A program made the translations under genes and the position numbers. From Chloroflexia bacterium (GTDB taxonomy: Bacteria; Chloroflexota; Chloroflexia; Thermomicrobiales; JALYUS01), in assembly GCA_025924435.1 (NCBI GenBank), contig JAICIL010000008.1, forward strand, positions 1 to 31,181: a stretch of 31,181 nucleotides of DNA. Reading direction: 5' to 3'. The number at the start of each line of letters is the position of its first letter. Positions within the stretch are counted from its first letter, which is position 1. The notes under the pieces are model-generated. The model was not told the origin of the DNA. It made no database searches and was given only the letters and a program-made list of their open reading frames with translations. Below are positions 7,138 to 16,043 of the stretch, one piece after another.

Positions 7138-9939
7138 TTGCAACGCAGTGCAGCGCCAGCGCGACCGCGCGGCTGGTGGAATGAATATGTCGCGCTTTTC
7201 CTCACGGTGTGGATGGTCGGTACCGTCGTCTGGGCATTGGGGCACGCGGGGTGGGATCCCCTCCTGCGGCGGCTGCCGCTCGTCGCGCTCCCCGCCGTCG
7301 CGATGGGCTATGGCTTCACGAAATTGTGGCGCGTGCCGGTCGCCGCGCTGCACGCGCTGGCGCTGCTCGGCGGCGCGCTCGCCTGCTGGCTCGTGACGAT
7401 CACCGCGCCCGGCGTCGCATCCGGCTCGCCGCGACACCGCACGGTGCTCGTCTGGCATCGCGGCGTCGCGTGGGTGCGCGCGGCGTGGCGCGGCGAGACG
7501 TCTCAGGACCGGCCACTTTTCCTGCTCATCGTCAGCATCCTCGTCTTCGCGCTCGCCTATCTGGTGCTCTGGTGGGTCTTCCGCACCGGATCGTCCGTGC
7601 TCGCGATCGGCGTGCCGGGCGCCGCCCTGCTCGCGACGGTCGGCACGACGCATCTCGCCGGGCGGTGGTATCTGGCGGCGTACCTGCTCGCGGCGCTGCC
7701 GCTCTCCGCCCGCTTCGCCGGATTTCGGCAGGAGGCGCGCTGGCAGCGGCAGTGGATTGCCTACCCGGCCACCCTCCGTTCGCGCTACCTCTCCGTCGGA
7801 TCCGGCATCGCGCTCGTCCTCGTCCTGCTGACGGCGCTTTTGCCCGCCACCGTGCATGTCGAGGCGATCAACCGCGCGTGGCAGCGGGCGCAGCAGCCCG
7901 CCCAGCAACTGTACGCGGATGTGCAGGAGCGCTTCACCCGCGCGGTTGATGGCCAGGGCGCGCCGCAGGTGATCCCCGGCTTCGCCTCCTTCGGGCCGAC
8001 GTTTCGCCTCGCCGGAAGCCTCAACCTGTCGGACGCGCCCGCCGTCTCGGTCGCGGCCCAGGAGCCGCACTACCTGAGCGCGAACGCGTACGACTTCTAC
8101 ACCGGCCTCGGCTGGGAGGATCACGCGGGCCAGACCTTCAACCCGCAGGGGCCGAACGGCGCCGTCTACTCGCCGCAGGTCTCGGTCGGCGCGACGCAGC
8201 AGGTGCCACGCCCCGCCGGTGGCGTCGAGGCGACACAGAGCGTTGCGTGCGACACCACGTTCCTCCGCCCGCGCGGCACGCTGCTCTATTCCTGCGGGGA
8301 GGCGGAGTCGCTCTCCGTTAATTCGCGCGTCTCGCTCTCGTGGCAGCAACTGGGGCAGGCCGGCGTCGCGATCCCCGTGCCGCCGGACGCCGGCGTGCCC
8401 GCCGTGCTGAACGACCACCTCGTCCGGCTCGTCAGCAACCTCGAAGGGCTGACGCTCCCCGGCGACGTGCCGACACCCGGCCCCAACGGCGAGGCGACGA
8501 GCGTCCGCCCGGACGGGACGCTCGTCATCTCCCTCAGCCCCGCGCGCGCGCAGACATGGCATCCGACGGCGGCGGACCTTTCCGGATATGTGCAGCGCGC
8601 GACGCAGGCGAGGACGCCGAACGCGCCGCCGATCTCGCGCATCATGATCGTGCCGCCACTCGCCAATACCACGACCGCCGGGACACCGCCGCGCGCCAGC
8701 GCAGCCGCCACCGATGCCGACCCCCGCTTCGCCGCGATTGACGCGGAGCAGGATCGCCTGCGCAAGCAACTGGTTGATACGCAGGTCGTCATCCAGGGCG
8801 GCAAGGTGACGATGCTCCTCTATCGCGGCCAGACGCCGAACTTCGCCGATGTGACGACGCTCGACGCGGGCACGCCGCTCGCCGCGAATGAGACGGTCGC
8901 GCAGACCGCGCGGATCAGCACGGCGACGGCGGACCAGTTGCGCGCGGCGGCGACCGCCTACCCACAATGGCTGGATCGCTATCGCCTGCTGCCGGACGGC
9001 AGCGCGCCGAACACGATCGCCACGCCGCAACGCGTCAAGGACCTCGCCGCGCAACTGGCGCGGGGCCAGCGCAATCCGTACGACATCGCGACCGCGATGG
9101 AGCGCTATCTGCGCGCGACGTACGGCTACGCGACCGTCGTCAACAACCCGCCCGCGAACCGCGATGTCGCCGATTACTTCCTCTTCGACGCCAAAGAGGG
9201 GTACTGCGAGTACTTCGCGACCGCGATGACCGTGCTGCTGCGGGCGGACAGCATCCCGGCGCGCGTCGTCACCGGCTATTTGCCCGGCGCGCGGCAGCCG
9301 GACGGCCGCTTCCTCTCGCGCGAGAGCCAGGCGCACGCGTGGGTGGAGGTCTACTTCCCGCAGTACGGCTGGATCACCTTCGACCCGACGCCGCGCCCGG
9401 ATGTCGCGCCGATTGTCCGGGCTGCCGGTGGCGCGCCGCCGGAACCCGCGCCCGCCCCGGCCCCCGCGCCCACCGTGCCGCCGCCCGCACCGTCGAACGC
9501 CGCATCGCCACTGACCGCGACGCCGAGCGTCGGGCGCGATGGCGGCTTCCACCTTTCGCCGTTCTTCTTCCTCGTCCCATTCACGCTGCTCATGCTCGGG
9601 GGGCTGGCGGCGTGGTACTGGTTCCTCCCCTTCCGGGGCCTCGCGCCCGCCGCGCAGTGGTACGCGCGGCTGCAACGGAGCGCGCGCTGGCTCGGCGTCC
9701 CGAACGCGCAAGCCGCCACCCCCTATGAGACGGCGGAAGCGATCGGCGACCGGCTGCCGGAGGGCAGGCCCGCCGCTGTCACCATCGCCCGGCGGTACGC
9801 CGAGGCGCAGTACGCCGGTCGTCCCCTCGCCCCGCCGGAGATCGAGAAGATGCGCGGCGCCTGGCGCACAGTCCTCACCACGACGCTCCGCGCCCTCCCC
9901 CGCCGCCTCCGGTGGCTTGGGAAACGGAAAGGGCGTTGA
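7138..9939 (+). CDS. Membrane-bound transglutaminase-like protein (TgpA/DUF3488-DUF4129 type)
   Basis: This is a 933-residue membrane protein with a papain-like transglutaminase core on the outer face. About six hydrophobic segments occupy the first 240 residues. The core carries Cys690 in EGYCEYFATAM, His733 in QAHAWVEVYF and Asp749 in ITFDPTP, the expected catalytic triad. A Pro/Ala-rich linker, one more membrane helix (about 807-830) and a DUF4129-like tail follow. I prefer TTG 7138, because GGAGGG at 7123-7128 is correctly spaced for it; an in-frame GTG at 7117 would add seven residues and has no ribosome site. Related genes often sit beside MoxR and DUF58 genes, but none is here. The substrate is unknown. 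Confidence 0.85.
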   Translation: MQRSAAPARPRGWWNEYVALFLTVWMVGTVVWALGHAGWDPLLRRLPLVALPAVAMGYGFTKLWRVPVAALHALALLGGALACWLVTITAPGVASGSPRHRTVLVWHRGVAWVRAAWRGETSQDRPLFLLIVSILVFALAYLVLWWVFRTGSSVLAIGVPGAALLATVGTTHLAGRWYLAAYLLAALPLSARFAGFRQEARWQRQWIAYPATLRSRYLSVGSGIALVLVLLTALLPATVHVEAINRAWQRAQQPAQQLYADVQERFTRAVDGQGAPQVIPGFASFGPTFRLAGSLNLSDAPAVSVAAQEPHYLSANAYDFYTGLGWEDHAGQTFNPQGPNGAVYSPQVSVGATQQVPRPAGGVEATQSVACDTTFLRPRGTLLYSCGEAESLSVNSRVSLSWQQLGQAGVAIPVPPDAGVPAVLNDHLVRLVSNLEGLTLPGDVPTPGPNGEATSVRPDGTLVISLSPARAQTWHPTAADLSGYVQRATQARTPNAPPISRIMIVPPLANTTTAGTPPRASAAATDADPRFAAIDAEQDRLRKQLVDTQVVIQGGKVTMLLYRGQTPNFADVTTLDAGTPLAANETVAQTARISTATADQLRAAATAYPQWLDRYRLLPDGSAPNTIATPQRVKDLAAQLARGQRNPYDIATAMERYLRATYGYATVVNNPPANRDVADYFLFDAKEGYCEYFATAMTVLLRADSIPARVVTGYLPGARQPDGRFLSRESQAHAWVEVYFPQYGWITFDPTPRPDVAPIVRAAGGAPPEPAPAPAPAPTVPPPAPSNAASPLTATPSVGRDGGFHLSPFFFLVPFTLLMLGGLAAWYWFLPFRGLAPAAQWYARLQRSARWLGVPNAQAATPYETAEAIGDRLPEGRPAAVTIARRYAEAQYAGRPLAPPEIEKMRGAWRTVLTTTLRALPRRLRWLGKRKGR

Positions 9940-9990
9940 ACCGCCAATACTGACCAGAGGGCGCCCGCAAGGACGCCAGGAGAGGGAAAT

Positions 9991-10074
9991 TTAGCGCAGA
10001 GATCGCAGAGGACGCAGAGGCCACAGAGAAGAGAAACGAAAGAAGGGATTTCTCTGCGATCTCCGCGATCCCTG
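9991..10074. repeat. CGCAGAG-type intergenic inverted repeat
   Basis: The left arm has tandem CGCAGAG-like units (about 9994-10020) and the right arm has TCTCTGCGATCTCCGCGAT (about 10050-10068), giving an imperfect hairpin. It lies after the transglutaminase gene and before the ThDP-enzyme gene, and belongs to the same broad family as the elements at 23612 and 24676. Confidence 0.6.
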
Positions 10075-10137
10075 TACCCTCCGCGCTCGATGTTTCTCGG
10101 GGCGGTAGCGGCGGTTTGATCGGAAAGGGGAAGCCCG

Positions 10138-11754
10138 ATGGCGATGAGTGGCGGGCGCGCGGTCGTCGAGACGTTGCGGGCGGGGGGTGTGGACACCGTC
10201 TTCGGCCTGCCCGGCGTGCATAATCTGGCGATCTATGACGCGCTGTTCGAGACGCCCGCCGTGCACCATGTCGTCTGCCGCCACGAGCAGGGGGCGGGGT
10301 TCGCCGCCGACGGCTACGCGCGCACGTCGGGCAGGCCCGGCGTCTTCATCACGACGACCGGCCCCGGTGCGACCAACGCCTTCACCGCGCTCGGCGAGGC
10401 GTGGGCCGATTCGTCGCCCGTGCTCCATCTCGCCTCGCAACTGGACGCCGATCTGATTGACCGCGAGCGCGGCGTCACGCACGAACTGACCGACCAGGCC
10501 GGGACGTTCCGCGCGATCACCCGCCACCATGAGGGCGTCCGATCGCTCGATCGCGTCTCCCCCGCCGTCGCGGAGTGCTTGACCGCGATCCAGAGCGGCC
10601 GCCCCCGCCCCGCCTATCTCGATTTCCCGCAGGATCTGCTCAACGCGACGGGTGATCTGACGATTACCGTCCCAACTCCGCCGCTGCGCTCCATGGCGGA
10701 CTCGGCGCTCGCCCGCCGCGCCGCCGAGCGACTGGCCCGCGCGCACCGCCCGGTGATCGTCGCCGGGGTCGGCGTGCAGCGCGCCGGGGCAACGGCGGCG
10801 CTCCTCGCACTGGCGGAAGCATTGCAGGCGCCTGTGTTCGAGACCGCGCCGGGGCGCGGCGCGATCCCCGGCGACCATCCGCTCGCCGTCGGCGGCCGCT
10901 GGACGGGCGAACCCCGCCTGATCCGCCTCCTCTCCGAGTCCGACGCGCTGCTGGCCGTCGGCACGCGCCTCGGCAACGGCTCGACGCAGGGCTGGACGAT
11001 CCCGCTCCCCGCAGTCATCCAGATTGATGCCGACCGCGCGATGATCGGCAAGAATTATCCGGTGGAGATCCCGCTGCTCGGTGATGCCCGCCTCGTCCTC
11101 GAACAATTAGTGGAGGAAGTGGCGCGATGCGGCCCGCGCGCCGATACGGCGTTCGCGCACGCGACGCGATCACTCTGCGCGCGATGCGATGCCGAGATGC
11201 GCGCCGATCATCCGGTGCCGATGGGCGTCCTCGACAGCCTGCGCGATGCGCTCGACCGCGACGCAATTGTCACGAACGACAGCCTGATCCAATACTGGAC
11301 GGCGCGCCATCTGCCGGTCTTCACGCCGCGCTCGTATCACATCCCCTGGATTTACGGGACACTCGGCTCCGCGTTGCCGTTCGGCATCGGCGCCGCGCTC
11401 GCCGCGCCGGGGCGGCAGGTGGTCGCCATCGGCGGCGATGGCGCGTTCGTCTTCACGGCGACCGAACTGGCGACGGCGGTGCAGGCCGGGGCCAATGTCG
11501 TGAGCATCGTCTGCAACGACGGCGGGTACAACGCGATGCGCCGCCACCAGCGCAACCGCTACGGCGCGGATCGCGTCTTCGCCAGCGACCTCGCCACGCC
11601 CGATTTCGCCGCCTTCGCCCGCAGTTTCGGGGCGAACGGCTACACCCTCGAATCACCGGACGATCTCGGCCCCGCCCTGCGTGAGGCGCTCGCCGCCCAC
11701 CGCCCGGCCGTCATTGATCTCCCCCTCGCCCTCGACCTCCCGTGGCTGGCGTGA
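10138..11754 (+). CDS. Thiamine-diphosphate-dependent enzyme of the acetolactate synthase/decarboxylase family
   Basis: This is a 538-residue cytosolic enzyme with the three-domain layout of acetolactate synthase-like ThDP enzymes. E50 in RHEQGAGFAADGYAR is the Glu that activates the cofactor. The central domain spans about 190-330. The C-terminal cofactor site has GDG at 433-435 and, about 25 residues later, CND at 459-461, binding Mg and diphosphate. ATG 10138 follows GGAAAGGGG with normal spacing; ATG 10144 is an alternative. No small regulatory subunit or ilvC lies nearby, so branched-chain amino acid synthesis is unlikely. A 2-oxo acid decarboxylase or carboligase role beside the dehydrogenase block is inference. 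Confidence 0.8.
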   Translation: MAMSGGRAVVETLRAGGVDTVFGLPGVHNLAIYDALFETPAVHHVVCRHEQGAGFAADGYARTSGRPGVFITTTGPGATNAFTALGEAWADSSPVLHLASQLDADLIDRERGVTHELTDQAGTFRAITRHHEGVRSLDRVSPAVAECLTAIQSGRPRPAYLDFPQDLLNATGDLTITVPTPPLRSMADSALARRAAERLARAHRPVIVAGVGVQRAGATAALLALAEALQAPVFETAPGRGAIPGDHPLAVGGRWTGEPRLIRLLSESDALLAVGTRLGNGSTQGWTIPLPAVIQIDADRAMIGKNYPVEIPLLGDARLVLEQLVEEVARCGPRADTAFAHATRSLCARCDAEMRADHPVPMGVLDSLRDALDRDAIVTNDSLIQYWTARHLPVFTPRSYHIPWIYGTLGSALPFGIGAALAAPGRQVVAIGGDGAFVFTATELATAVQAGANVVSIVCNDGGYNAMRRHQRNRYGADRVFASDLATPDFAAFARSFGANGYTLESPDDLGPALREALAAHRPAVIDLPLALDLPWLA

Positions 11755-11765
11755 GCGGAGTCATT

Positions 11766-11863
11766 GAACCGCGAAGGACGCGAAGGAAACACAGTGATAG
11801 AGACGGAAACAGCCGTTTTCTTTCTCTTCCCCTCTTCGCGCCCTTCGCGCCTTCGCGGTTCAC
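11766..11863. terminator. GAACCGCGAAGG inverted repeat between convergent genes
   Basis: The left arm is GAACCGCGAAGGACGCGAAGG (from 11766) split as GAACCGCGAAGG plus a second GCGAAGG unit, and the right arm at about 11840-11862 is its near-perfect complement, with a loop of about 55 nt. It lies between the convergent ThDP-enzyme and Ldh_2 genes, and the right arm touches the Ldh_2 stop. It probably acts as a two-way terminator, though it is built like the mobile repeats elsewhere in the window. Confidence 0.55.
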
Positions 11864-12963
11864 ATTCCCGTTGCGTCCGGCATCGGGATGCCGAAGCGGG
11901 TAGCGAGGCCGGAGAGGTCCCGCCAGATCGGCTCCGGGATCGGGATGCCGTCGCGCGCGCGGGCGGCGCGGGAGCGGATCTCCGGCTCGCCGGGGACGAG
12001 CACTTCGTCCTTGCCGGGGGCGGGCGGCGTCTGCTTGACGGCGGCGAGCGTCTCGCCCGTCAGCCGCCGGTATTCCGCGCTGTCGCCGAAGGCGGCCGGG
12101 TCCATCGCGATCACGAAGACGCCGCCGAGCGCGCCGCGCTGCATGCCCGCGTCCGGGTGCGCCGAGGGGACGGGCATCACCGCCCGGTCGTCGTCCACCA
12201 TCGCGAGGCCCGCGATCAGGGCGGAGGCCATCGAGAGGCCGTACCCCTTATGCCCCGCGACATCGCCGCCGACCGGCAGCAGCGCGCCGCCGTCGTAGAA
12301 GTCTTCGGCATTTGTGGAGGGATTGCCCTCTTTATCCACGATCAGCCCCGGCGCGAGCGCCGCGTTCTTGGAGCGCGCGACGCGCAGTTTCCCTTCCGCG
12401 ACGACGGACGTTGCCGCGTCGTAGACCATGTTCGTCGGGCCGTCTGCCGGGACGCCGAAGGACCACGGGTTCGTGCCGAGGAAGCGTTGCGCCCCCTGGA
12501 AGGGCGCGACGCCGCCACCGCCCGGCGCTGCGGTACCGATGGTGACGATCGCGATCATCCCCGCCGCGCTCGCCCGCTCGGTGTACTCGCCCAACCGACC
12601 GATGTGCGTCGCGTGGCGCGAGGCGACGGCGGCGATGCCGTGCGCTTTCGCCCGCTCCATCGCCCAGTCGAGCGCGACGGCGGTGGAGTACTGGCCGAAA
12701 CCGAAATGCGCGTCCATCACCGCCGCGCCGCCCATCTCGCGGATCACCGTGGGCCGCGCGCTCGGCACGAGGCCGCCCCTGTCCGCCTGCGATACGTACT
12801 GCGGCAGCCGCAGGACACCGTGCGAGTCGTGGCCGGAGAGATTCGCCTTGACGAGATGATTGGCGAGTTCGTCCGCGATGTCGCCATCGGCCCCGATCGC
12901 CAGCGCCACCTGGCGGACATACGCGCGCAACTGATCGGAGGGACAAAGGTGCATCTCCGCCAC
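11860..12963 (-). CDS. Malate/L-lactate dehydrogenase family protein (Ldh_2), copy 1
   Basis: This 367-residue NAD(P)-dependent oxidoreductase belongs to the Ldh_2 (YlbC/ComC/sulfolactate dehydrogenase) family, which oxidises 2-hydroxy acids or reduces 2-oxo acids. It carries the family signatures SGHDSHGVLRLPQY with the proton-relay His near residue 48, RHATHIGRLGEY near 120, and GHKGYGLSMA near 240. The start is GTG 12963 behind AAGGAG with 6 nt spacing; ATG 12954 is a weaker alternative. It is the last gene of the minus-strand block. A homologue of similar length stands at 20635 on the other strand. The substrate cannot be read: malate, lactate, sulfolactate, ureidoglycolate and diketogulonate enzymes all share this fold. 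Confidence 0.85.
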   Translation of the reverse strand: MAEMHLCPSDQLRAYVRQVALAIGADGDIADELANHLVKANLSGHDSHGVLRLPQYVSQADRGGLVPSARPTVIREMGGAAVMDAHFGFGQYSTAVALDWAMERAKAHGIAAVASRHATHIGRLGEYTERASAAGMIAIVTIGTAAPGGGGVAPFQGAQRFLGTNPWSFGVPADGPTNMVYDAATSVVAEGKLRVARSKNAALAPGLIVDKEGNPSTNAEDFYDGGALLPVGGDVAGHKGYGLSMASALIAGLAMVDDDRAVMPVPSAHPDAGMQRGALGGVFVIAMDPAAFGDSAEYRRLTGETLAAVKQTPPAPGKDEVLVPGEPEIRSRAARARDGIPIPEPIWRDLSGLATRFGIPMPDATGM

Positions 12964-12982
12964 GTACCGCTCCTTCTCTTCC

Positions 12983-13044
12983 CGGTAGCGTAGGCGTTCC
13001 CGCCTGCGAGAGTCAGACCGCAGGCTGGAAAGCCTACGCTACCG
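12983..13044. repeat. GGTAGCGTAGGC palindromic repeat
   Basis: Arms at 12983-13008 and 13019-13044 pair almost perfectly (GGTAGCGTAGGC with GCCTACGCTACC), with a loop of about 10 nt. It lies between two minus-strand genes, just upstream of the Ldh_2 start. It is unrelated in sequence to the other palindromes here. Confidence 0.8.
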
Positions 13045-13109
13045 ATCTATCGCCACGTTTCACAGCATCGCACCGGGCGATGGCCAATGCAATCCACGGA
13101 GGGCGGCGG

Positions 13110-14018
13110 TCAGCGACCGGCGATCATGAGCAGTTCGGCCAGCCCGTAGACCGGGATCGTCCGATCATCGGAGGAGAGTTCGCCGGTGGCGACGCCCATC
13201 GAGAAACCGGCGACGAACCAGTTGCCGATCCGCTTCCGGGTCGAGAGTCGGACGTTCAGTGACACGGGGCCGTTGCTCCCCTGCCACGAGACGCGCCATG
13301 CCGTGGGCCAGCGATAGAACCCAAACGCCGGCGCGTGCTTCGTCGCCGCGAAATGAATCTCGCCCAGTTGCTCCGACGCTCCGCCGCGCACGAAGAAGCC
13401 GAGGCGGTCGCCCAATAACCCGAAGGGGCCGTCGCCATGCTGCTTGCGGACCGATTGGATGTAGAGGTCGTCGCCGCCACCCGCCAGCAGGTACAGCCCC
13501 TGGAACTCCGCCAGCCCCTTGAGCGAGCGCCGGGTCATCAGGTTGTAGCCCGTGCGCACCAGATACTCGTAGATGAGCCGGCCGTGGATCGCCCGCCCGT
13601 TCCATGTCAGCACGGCGGACGTGGAGCCGAGCGAAAAGAGCGTCTCATCGTCCGCGCGCCGGACACGCTCCACGATCGGGGCGATGGTGAGGGTGAGATG
13701 ATTGACCGCGCTTGCGATGGTCAGGCCCGTTGCCGCGTCGCCGATAAACTGAAAGGAAGGCGAATCCGGGATGGGGAGCAGCGCGTGTTTCGCGTTCTCG
13801 TAGCGACCGACCCCGGCGAGGTTAACCCAGCCCCGGCGCTCGTCGTGCAGCACGACGTAGAGATGCTCGGCCTGATACGCATCGCCGTCGCGGCCCCGGG
13901 TGTTGTCTATTGCGAAGGCCACGCGCCCCCGCTCGTCCGCGCCGACAAAGGAGAAGTAGTCGGAGACGTAGACGAGGTCGGCGTCCGCAATCACACTCCC
14001 CGCATCCCGCATGCTCAT
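13110..14018 (-). CDS. Unrecognised protein, possibly of lipocalin-like (CrtC/AttH) type
   Basis: I do not firmly recognise this 302-residue protein. It has no signal peptide and no membrane helix. It is rich in aromatic and beta-forming segments in two similar-sized halves (for example LVYVSDYFSFVG near the start and GFYRWPTAWRVSWQG near residue 255), with WNGRAIHGRLIYEYL in the middle. The overall look recalls two-barrel lipocalin-like proteins such as CrtC/AttH, but no diagnostic motif proves it. ATG 14018 is chosen because TGGAGGGG lies 8 nt upstream; the frame is open further back without a ribosome site. It follows the ketopantoate-reductase-like gene by about 80 bases, so it may be cotranscribed with the dehydrogenase block. 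Confidence 0.6.
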   Translation of the reverse strand: MSMRDAGSVIADADLVYVSDYFSFVGADERGRVAFAIDNTRGRDGDAYQAEHLYVVLHDERRGWVNLAGVGRYENAKHALLPIPDSPSFQFIGDAATGLTIASAVNHLTLTIAPIVERVRRADDETLFSLGSTSAVLTWNGRAIHGRLIYEYLVRTGYNLMTRRSLKGLAEFQGLYLLAGGGDDLYIQSVRKQHGDGPFGLLGDRLGFFVRGGASEQLGEIHFAATKHAPAFGFYRWPTAWRVSWQGSNGPVSLNVRLSTRKRIGNWFVAGFSMGVATGELSSDDRTIPVYGLAELLMIAGR

Positions 14019-14099
14019 GCCGCGCACCCCTCCACGCTGCCTGGTTCGCGGATTGTCGCACACGAGCGCGCGTCCGGCGTGCGGGTGCCGGGCGCGGAG

Positions 14100-15125
14100 T
14101 TACTCACCGCGCGTGATGCGATCAATGCCACGCAGCACGTCCCGCACGAACGTCAGATGCGGCACGGCGACGCCCGCGCGCTCGGCCCGCGCGACGAGAT
14201 CGCCGAAGACCTGCTCCACTTCCATCGGGCGACCGGCGAGCAGATCCTGCGTCATCGAGGGCAGGCTGCCGCCGCGCGGGAGCGGGCCGGGCGTGATCTG
14301 GGACAGTATCTCGTCGTCCGGCGTCGTGGCATAGGTATGAATCGGCGGGAAGTTCGGATAGTTGCCGACCGCGACATCGTATGCCGCGCCGATGGCCGCC
14401 GTCTCGCGGACGAGCGCGAGGTAAGCGCGCATCAGGTTCGCGTCGCTGAAGAGTTGCGGCGCGGTCGCGCGGGCGAGGACGGAGACGCCGAAGACGCCCG
14501 CCGCGTTGCACGCCTTGGACCAGAGGACGCTCCGGATGCTCGCGGGCGCTTGCGCCGGGATGCCCGCCGCCATCAGCGCGCCAATCGCCGCGTCCACGCG
14601 CGGCGAACCGCCGCCCGCCATCTCGCCGAGGTAGGTCATGCCGAGGGCCGCCACGGTCACGATGCCACCCGCACCCCGGCCACCGCCGAAGATCGTCGCG
14701 CCGCCGACGACGCACGCCGCGCCGAATGCCGCCGTGAGCATGTCGTCCTTCGCGAGGCCGTTCTGGAGGCCCGCCACCCACGCGGTGTCATCGCCGGGCC
14801 GGGGCCACACGGCGCGCACCGTCGCAATCGCCTTCGCGAGATCGTGCCCCTTCGTCAGGAAGATCAGCCCCACGCCATCCGGTACATCCGCCGGATCGGT
14901 CGCGATGCCGACGCTGCCCGGCGGCGCGGGGGCGGGCGCGACGGGTATTTCGCAATCAACGACGCCTTGCAGCCGGATATGGCCCGCCGCAAGCAACGAA
15001 GCAGCAGTTCGCGGTGTGGCGAGGAGCGTCACGGCCTGCCCGCTCTTTGCCAACAATCCAGCGAACGACTGACCGAGCGCGCCCGCGCCGACGAATGCGA
15101 GCGCGGACCGTGCGGGGGCGCTCAT
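14100..15125 (-). CDS. Ketopantoate reductase-like (PanE/ApbA family) oxidoreductase
   Basis: This 341-residue protein has an N-terminal Rossmann fold with VGAGALGQSF (G13, G15, G18) and a C-terminal helical domain with the family's catalytic-region Lys and Asn (K204 and N207 in WSKACNAAG). The usual NPLTAL-like segment after the Asn is replaced by FGVSVLAR, so ketopantoate may not be the substrate; the family also reduces other branched 2-oxo acids. The true start is ATG 15125, overlapping the SDR stop as ATGA. The open frame continues upstream to 15587, but that part is only a shadow of the SDR gene. Tight coupling to the SDR and E1/E2 genes suggests a shared pathway on hydroxy/oxo acids. 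Confidence 0.78.
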   Translation of the reverse strand: MSAPARSALAFVGAGALGQSFAGLLAKSGQAVTLLATPRTAASLLAAGHIRLQGVVDCEIPVAPAPAPPGSVGIATDPADVPDGVGLIFLTKGHDLAKAIATVRAVWPRPGDDTAWVAGLQNGLAKDDMLTAAFGAACVVGGATIFGGGRGAGGIVTVAALGMTYLGEMAGGGSPRVDAAIGALMAAGIPAQAPASIRSVLWSKACNAAGVFGVSVLARATAPQLFSDANLMRAYLALVRETAAIGAAYDVAVGNYPNFPPIHTYATTPDDEILSQITPGPLPRGGSLPSMTQDLLAGRPMEVEQVFGDLVARAERAGVAVPHLTFVRDVLRGIDRITRGE

Positions 15126-15958
15126 GGGGCGACGTCCTCCGTCGGCCACCGTTTGCTGCCGCCCGCATTGAGGGCGAGGTTGCCGCCGTCCACGGGCAGC
15201 GTGTGGCCGGTGATGAAACTCGCGCCATCCGAGGCGAGGAAGAGGGCGGCGCGGGCGATATCCTCCGGCTCGCCGATCCGGTCGAGCGGGATGCCCTTGA
15301 GGAAGCGCGCGGTGAGCGTCTTCGGGTCGAGTTGCGGATCGTTCAGCATGTTCGTCATCGCCTGCGTCATCGTCTGCGCGGGCTGGATGGCGTTGAGGCG
15401 GATCTTGTACGGCGCCCACTCCACCGCCAACTCGCGCGTGAACTGGATGATACCGGCTTTGGTGACGCTGTAGACGAAATTGCCGCGCCCCAGGGCGGAA
15501 CTGCCGGCAATCGAACTGATGCTGACAATCGCCCCGCCCCGCCCCGCCCGGATCATTCGCCGCCCGACCTGCTGCGTGCAGACCCACGTCCCCTCGAGGT
15601 TAACGCGGACGATCCTGCGCCATTCCTCCAGCGGCAATGACTCCGGTCGGTAGCGGCTGCCGAGGCCGCAGTTGTTGATGAGGATGTCCACGCGGTCGTA
15701 GGCGTGGTCGAAGTCGTCGAACATCGCGACGATGGCGTCCGCGTCGCCCATGTCGCACGTCACCGCCGTGCATTTCCGGCCGAGCGCCCGGACCTCGCGC
15801 GCCGTTTGCTGCACCCCCTCGCCGTCAATGTCGCAGACGAAGAGGTCCGCGCCCGCCTTCGCCAGTTCAAGCGCCGCCGCGTGCCCGATCCCGCCCCGCG
15901 CGGACCCCGCCGTCACGATCGCCACCCTGCCCGTCAGATCGAGCCAGTCAACAGCCAT
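15122..15958 (-). CDS. Short-chain dehydrogenase/reductase (SDR), copy 1
   Basis: This is a 278-residue classical SDR. It carries the cofactor loop TAGSARGGIG (16-25), an Asp after strand 2 (VCDIDGEG) that favours NAD over NADP, a variant NNCG in place of NNAG, the catalytic Ser in SISSIAG, and Tyr163-Lys167 in YSVTK. ATG 15958 follows AAAGGAG with 6 nt spacing. The frame is open upstream to 16042, but those codons translate a palindromic repeat and lack a ribosome site. Its stop overlaps the next start (ATGA), so both are translated together. It probably acts on a secondary alcohol or ketone; an acetoin or diol dehydrogenase role would fit the E1/E2 context but is inference. Confidence 0.85.
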   Translation of the reverse strand: MAVDWLDLTGRVAIVTAGSARGGIGHAAALELAKAGADLFVCDIDGEGVQQTAREVRALGRKCTAVTCDMGDADAIVAMFDDFDHAYDRVDILINNCGLGSRYRPESLPLEEWRRIVRVNLEGTWVCTQQVGRRMIRAGRGGAIVSISSIAGSSALGRGNFVYSVTKAGIIQFTRELAVEWAPYKIRLNAIQPAQTMTQAMTNMLNDPQLDPKTLTARFLKGIPLDRIGEPEDIARAALFLASDGASFITGHTLPVDGGNLALNAGGSKRWPTEDVAP

Positions 15959-15979
15959 CGGTCGCTCCTTTCCGTCGCG

Positions 15980-16043
15980 GGTTCGGGGTTGGGAGTTCGG
16001 AGAGAAACCCTCGAACCGCGAACCGCGAACTCCGAACCCCAAC
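15980..16043. repeat. GTTCGGGG/GTTCGCG inverted repeat between E2 and SDR genes
   Basis: The left arm GTTCGGGGTTGGGAGTTCGG (15981-16000) pairs imperfectly with the right arm, which ends in GAACTCCGAACCCC (about 16013-16041). Arms are made of 7-8 bp near-tandem units (GTTCGGG, GTTCGCG). It fills the E2-SDR spacer up to the E2 stop. Confidence 0.65.

Noticed and set aside
7099..9711. 870-codon minus-strand frame opposite the transglutaminase gene
   Set aside because: It is an Arg/Gly-rich antisense shadow; the plus strand carries the catalytic triad and membrane helices.
10138..11754. Acetolactate synthase large subunit for branched-chain amino acid synthesis (ilvB)
   Set aside because: There is no small subunit or other ilv/leu gene nearby; the protein is only assignable to the broad ThDP family.
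15126..15587. N-terminal extension of the ketopantoate-reductase-like frame
   Set aside because: It is an antisense-like low-complexity reading of the SDR gene; the Rossmann motif and the ATGA overlap place the start at 15125.
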